A stretch of 64,000 nt of DNA from Sarcocystis neurona (lineage: Eukaryota > Apicomplexa > Conoidasida > Eucoccidiorida > Sarcocystidae): assembly GCA_000727475.1 (NCBI GenBank), contig KL647318.1, forward strand, positions 9,322 to 73,321. The letters are read 5' to 3'. A program made the position numbers and the translations under genes. The notes under the pieces are model-generated. The model had not been told where the DNA came from and made no database searches. It was given only the letters and a program-made list of their open reading frames with translations. Shown here piece after piece: positions 60,857 to 64,000 of this stretch (the stretch's first letter is position 1; the number at the start of each line of letters is the position of its first letter).

Positions 60857-61278
60857 GAACTCACGACCATAATTCCGCGTGGATCTCCACCTGTCGTCTC
60901 AGGTAGCGTGAATAGAACCTGTCTCTAATGTTAATCCTTGGTAGCGTTTCCTGCTGACCCACCAAACCAGACTTTGGGTAAGCCGTGACTCCAGCGTTTA
61001 TATCAAAGACTCCTTGAGTGTTGGCATTACGACCGGCTTGCCTCTGAAATAATTCAGAGGCGGCCTCCCAAATACCGGAATATAGCACACAGAATCCCTG
61101 TGCACGCTCAGAGACGCTGAGCGCGGACGTGATTACGAAACACAAGATCTTTCTTCCTCGTGGAATGATAGTTCACTCGGCCACCTGACGGGTCCTAACT
61201 CCATGGCATCATCGCTATTCGCATCACCATTGTCGCGCTACAGTGCGCAGTAACAACTGAAGAGACACAGGTTGTTCA

Positions 61279-63249
61279 TTACGCTCTCAGGTGTCGGTAC
61301 TTTGACACAGGTGCAGACGAACTATGAATTGCGGCGGAAGGATCTAAACTGGCTAGGATAGACGGAATAACATACACGCCAGCCTGGGACCCTTTCTTCG
61401 TCGCCCACCCACGGTAGACAAAAAGAAGAAAAGAACCACAAGAGTGAACTAGGGTCACATACAATCCTGGATGCTCGTGTACCCCACTTAGTCATAGGCA
61501 AATTGGTGAACAGCCGTGGTGTTGTACATGGACGAGGTGATCTTGCAGACAAAGTTGAGGACGTCGAAGGTTGGCAACAGGCCAACTATAGTGGACTGCT
61601 GCAATATTCCTGTCAGCGCGTGCCGCCTCTGTCAAAGCGGCCGTTATAAGAAATCCTACTATCAAGTGTCCCATAAACGTGACGTGGCTAGGTTTTGGTG
61701 GACGTGTTTCCTACACCAAGCACTGCAAACAACGGCGAGTTAGTAGAGTGAAACCTTCCCTCGTTTCCGGGTGACAGGTTGTGTTGTCCCGAACAAGAGA
61801 TCTAAAGTGACAAACTCTCTACTGGTGTGTGCACATCTCCGAATGCGTGACAGAAGTCAAAAGGAACGTGGGCATTTATCGTGTGAAGTGTTCCTTTATA
61901 TTGGTTGTCCGGAAATTCCCCCAGACAATGAGAACATTTAAGGTGTGAGGTGCACACGGTAACTGCCGCCATTTCTGCTCTGCGTTCATCAAGAGTCTGC
62001 CTGAGCCCTCGTGCTTGTGGAGTCGATCTAGAAGCAACTCCTGTTGTACACCTTGCAGATTGCATCAGTGGGGACAAATATTTCAATGTGGAAGCCTTGT
62101 AGTGAACGGGAAACCGTGGTGCTTGCAGCATGCGCTTAGCCGACGGGGCCTCCTCTTTTATACTACTGTAGTAGTAGCAGCTTTGGGACTGAAGTGAAAT
62201 CGCATGCCGGGAGCTGCCGAACAAGACGGGAAGGCAGACCATAGTAAAACACCACGTATGTGCTAAGGTTTCTGTTGGATCGGAGTTATTAAGGAAGCGC
62301 TTACATCATCGTACGCTTTCTGCGATGTCAGACTAAGATGCGACTTTAAATGGAAGTCGGAAGAGATGTATGTCTCCTCCGCGCCTGGGTCATCTGGAGC
62401 CCTGCCTACTCTTCGGTGGATCTTCTTGAATAACCACTGTGTTGAATGGCGGAAATGGGGCAGCATTGGAGGGGGGACAGGACTGGCCTGGCAAAATTAA
62501 TGTCCTTCCCAGGAGCGACTAGATGCGGCAAGTGTGTTTAGGCTTGTATTGACTTGGGGCCTGCTTTATCTGGAAAGCGTGCGTAACAGTGTTTGTCCAG
62601 GAGGCATCTGTTAGATGTGACGACCCAGGCCGAAGGTCGGTCAAGCCTAAACCAAACCATTCTTTCTAGTGGCTTGCAGAGACCGCACGTATCTGCGGCA
62701 ATTTACGCGGAGACGGTCTGACATGTAAAACCACACGCACTTGCGGTAAGATACACGGGATTGAAAGTCTCGGAATTTGTATAAAGAAGGTGACCTCGGC
62801 AAGATAAGCAGATAGTTTTCTGGACGTTTTCATGCCTCCGGCGGTGCCTAAGGAGTCTACGAGATTTGGAAGGACGCACAAATGTCGCGGCGAAGCGGTG
62901 ACTGCGGCTTTTAAAAAAAAGACTTGAAGGCGGCAAAAGCACGAGTTTAACCAGCAGCAAAACCAGAGCGTCACAACAAACATATCACACGTGAAAATCT
63001 GAATCATATTCACGTCTGGTCTTGGCAAGGTTGTGAGGCTGTGTCTGGCCCACATCGAGTGGCAACTGGAAAGGTGCCAAATCCGTGCACTGGGGATGCG
63101 AACTGTGAGGACGACAAGTGTGTCAACGAGGTGAACACGGTAGTCGTGCTCTTTTTCTGTCGCAGGAAAGGAAGAAGGAATCGTAACTGTTGCATCCTTC
63201 GCGCGTCCAAAGTGAAAATAGTACTACGTAATGAGTCTTTAGAGCCCAT
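61279..63249 (-). pseudogene. ROPK remnant 25, opposite strand
   Basis: Reading the - strand from right to left: the frame at 63249-63010 ends with GFGTFPVATRCGPDTASQ, a glycine loop with the 'TG'-like turn. The frame at 63055-62666 has HLCVLPNLVDSLGTAGGMK, then YLAEVTFFIQIPRLS, a beta-5/hinge match ('RF..P.dLV..pG..' and 'v..fll.PR'). The frame at 62466-62263 has ETYISSDFHLKS, an activation-segment strand. The frame at 61585-61322 has SLLWFFSSFCLPWVG, then PGWRVC (helix F and following loop). The frame at 61464-61279 ends LDPSAAIHSSSAPVSKYRHL, like the C-terminus. Broken by stops between segments. Confidence 0.43.
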
Positions 63250-64000
63250 AAGAGGAAGGAATTTTACGGAAATACAGAGACGCTAGTGTGGGCACTTGGC
63301 ACGCCTTCAAGAGTGCAGAGGGTCGTCTTCCAGTTTTGAGGACCTTAGTGGTCCTGTCCCTCCAGAAGAAGAGATTGATGTAGGTATGTGGTGTGAATTC
63401 GGTTTGCGGATGTGGTCCGTGAGTTGAGCCAGAAACGGGGCATCGTCGACCACGGACGTATGTCACGCGTGCTGAAGGTCCACTGAATGTGCCCTTCTTC
63501 TTTTGAAACTAAATCAGCACTAGAGTAGTGTAGCAAACATATAGAGAGTAGTCTGGATGGCGCAAGCCGCTGGCACTAACTGCTCGTAGAATAGCTCACT
63601 GGTTCTGGTAGACAGTGCGACTTCCCTAATGAAAGTTTCCCTCTCCAACGGAAAACCGGGAAGCCCTACCCAGTAAACAGTGCACGAGAAAGGCAAACGG
63701 GACGCTTCGCATCGTTGGGTTTCAGGGTAAGCAGACGTCGCTAGGAGAAAACGGATGAAGACTCGAAAGCCAGAGGAACGGCATATCTGGAGATGCACAC
63801 AATAGTGACACAGGTACGATCCGTGCCGAAGGCGTCCTTCGTTACCTAGTGAATAGACATACATTGCCACGTGTAGGCCGGGGGTGCGAAGCTTGTTACT
63901 CGAACGCGTTGATGCCGAAGCGGTGTCGTGAACGTGTAGGTATAGCTCTGAAGTGACAGTCCGCCGCCACGCCCACTGCTCATGGCAATTTTTTCTTAAA
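63250..64000. other. Right edge; possible 5' part of remnant 25
   Basis: A - strand frame at 63870-63520 (116 codons) lies where the N-terminal arm of remnant 25 would be, but has no diagnostic motif. Confidence 0.22.

Noticed and set aside
1..64000. Mobile elements, CRISPR arrays, rRNA or organelle-derived insertions
   Set aside because: No reverse transcriptase, transposase, terminal repeats with target duplications, spaced direct repeats of CRISPR type, or recognisable rRNA/mitochondrial segments were seen.

Overview
The window looks like nuclear DNA of a coccidian apicomplexan of the Toxoplasma/Neospora/Sarcocystis group. It is roughly half G+C, has no long intact reading frame, no operon-like packing and no rRNA or housekeeping gene. 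The longest stop-free stretches are about 150 to 240 codons, and most of those sit in compositional repeats or decayed genes. The lineage is inferred from the gene family described next, not from a marker gene.

My main reading is that almost the whole window is a graveyard of one family: rhoptry kinases and pseudokinases (ROPK, the ROP2/ROP5-like superfamily). These are normally secreted, single-exon proteins of about 500-600 residues with a signal peptide, a basic N-terminal stretch and a kinase fold. Fragments recur in the correct order: glycine loop and beta-3, helix C, hinge, helix E and catalytic loop, activation segment, helix F with a 'WC..LP'-like motif, and a C-terminal 'FL..D.R.RL.P..A..TPEF..L'-like motif. 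Frameshifts and stops separate them. I count about 24 remnants on the + strand (0.7-56.5 kb) and one on the - strand (61.3-63.3 kb). The protein assignments come from motifs recalled from the family and read across three frames, so individual calls are moderate to weak. The DNA-level repetition is seen directly and is firmer.

Layout: 0-9 kb holds four remnants. 9.5-14.5 kb holds two copies of one locus, with a 940-bp core about 98% identical and free of indels, set in clearly more diverged homologous flanks. Another remnant lies between them. 15-21.5 kb holds weak remnants and two short tandem duplications (100 and 96 bp). 22.3-23.2 kb holds a degenerate 107-bp repeat in two blocks. 23.6-38 kb holds a series of remnants, including a 149-codon uninterrupted N-lobe at 32.1 kb. 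38.9-50.2 kb is the clearest tandem array, five to six units of about 1.9-2.6 kb that still align at DNA level. 51.8-56.5 kb holds two more remnants. 57.1-57.8 kb is an AGC/CAG-rich tract. Beyond 61 kb the recognisable remnant lies on the opposite strand.

Nothing here can be shown to be an expressed, intact gene. One - strand reading at 31.1-31.3 kb has a signal peptide followed by a perfect GTAAGT splice donor and is listed as a weak alternative.
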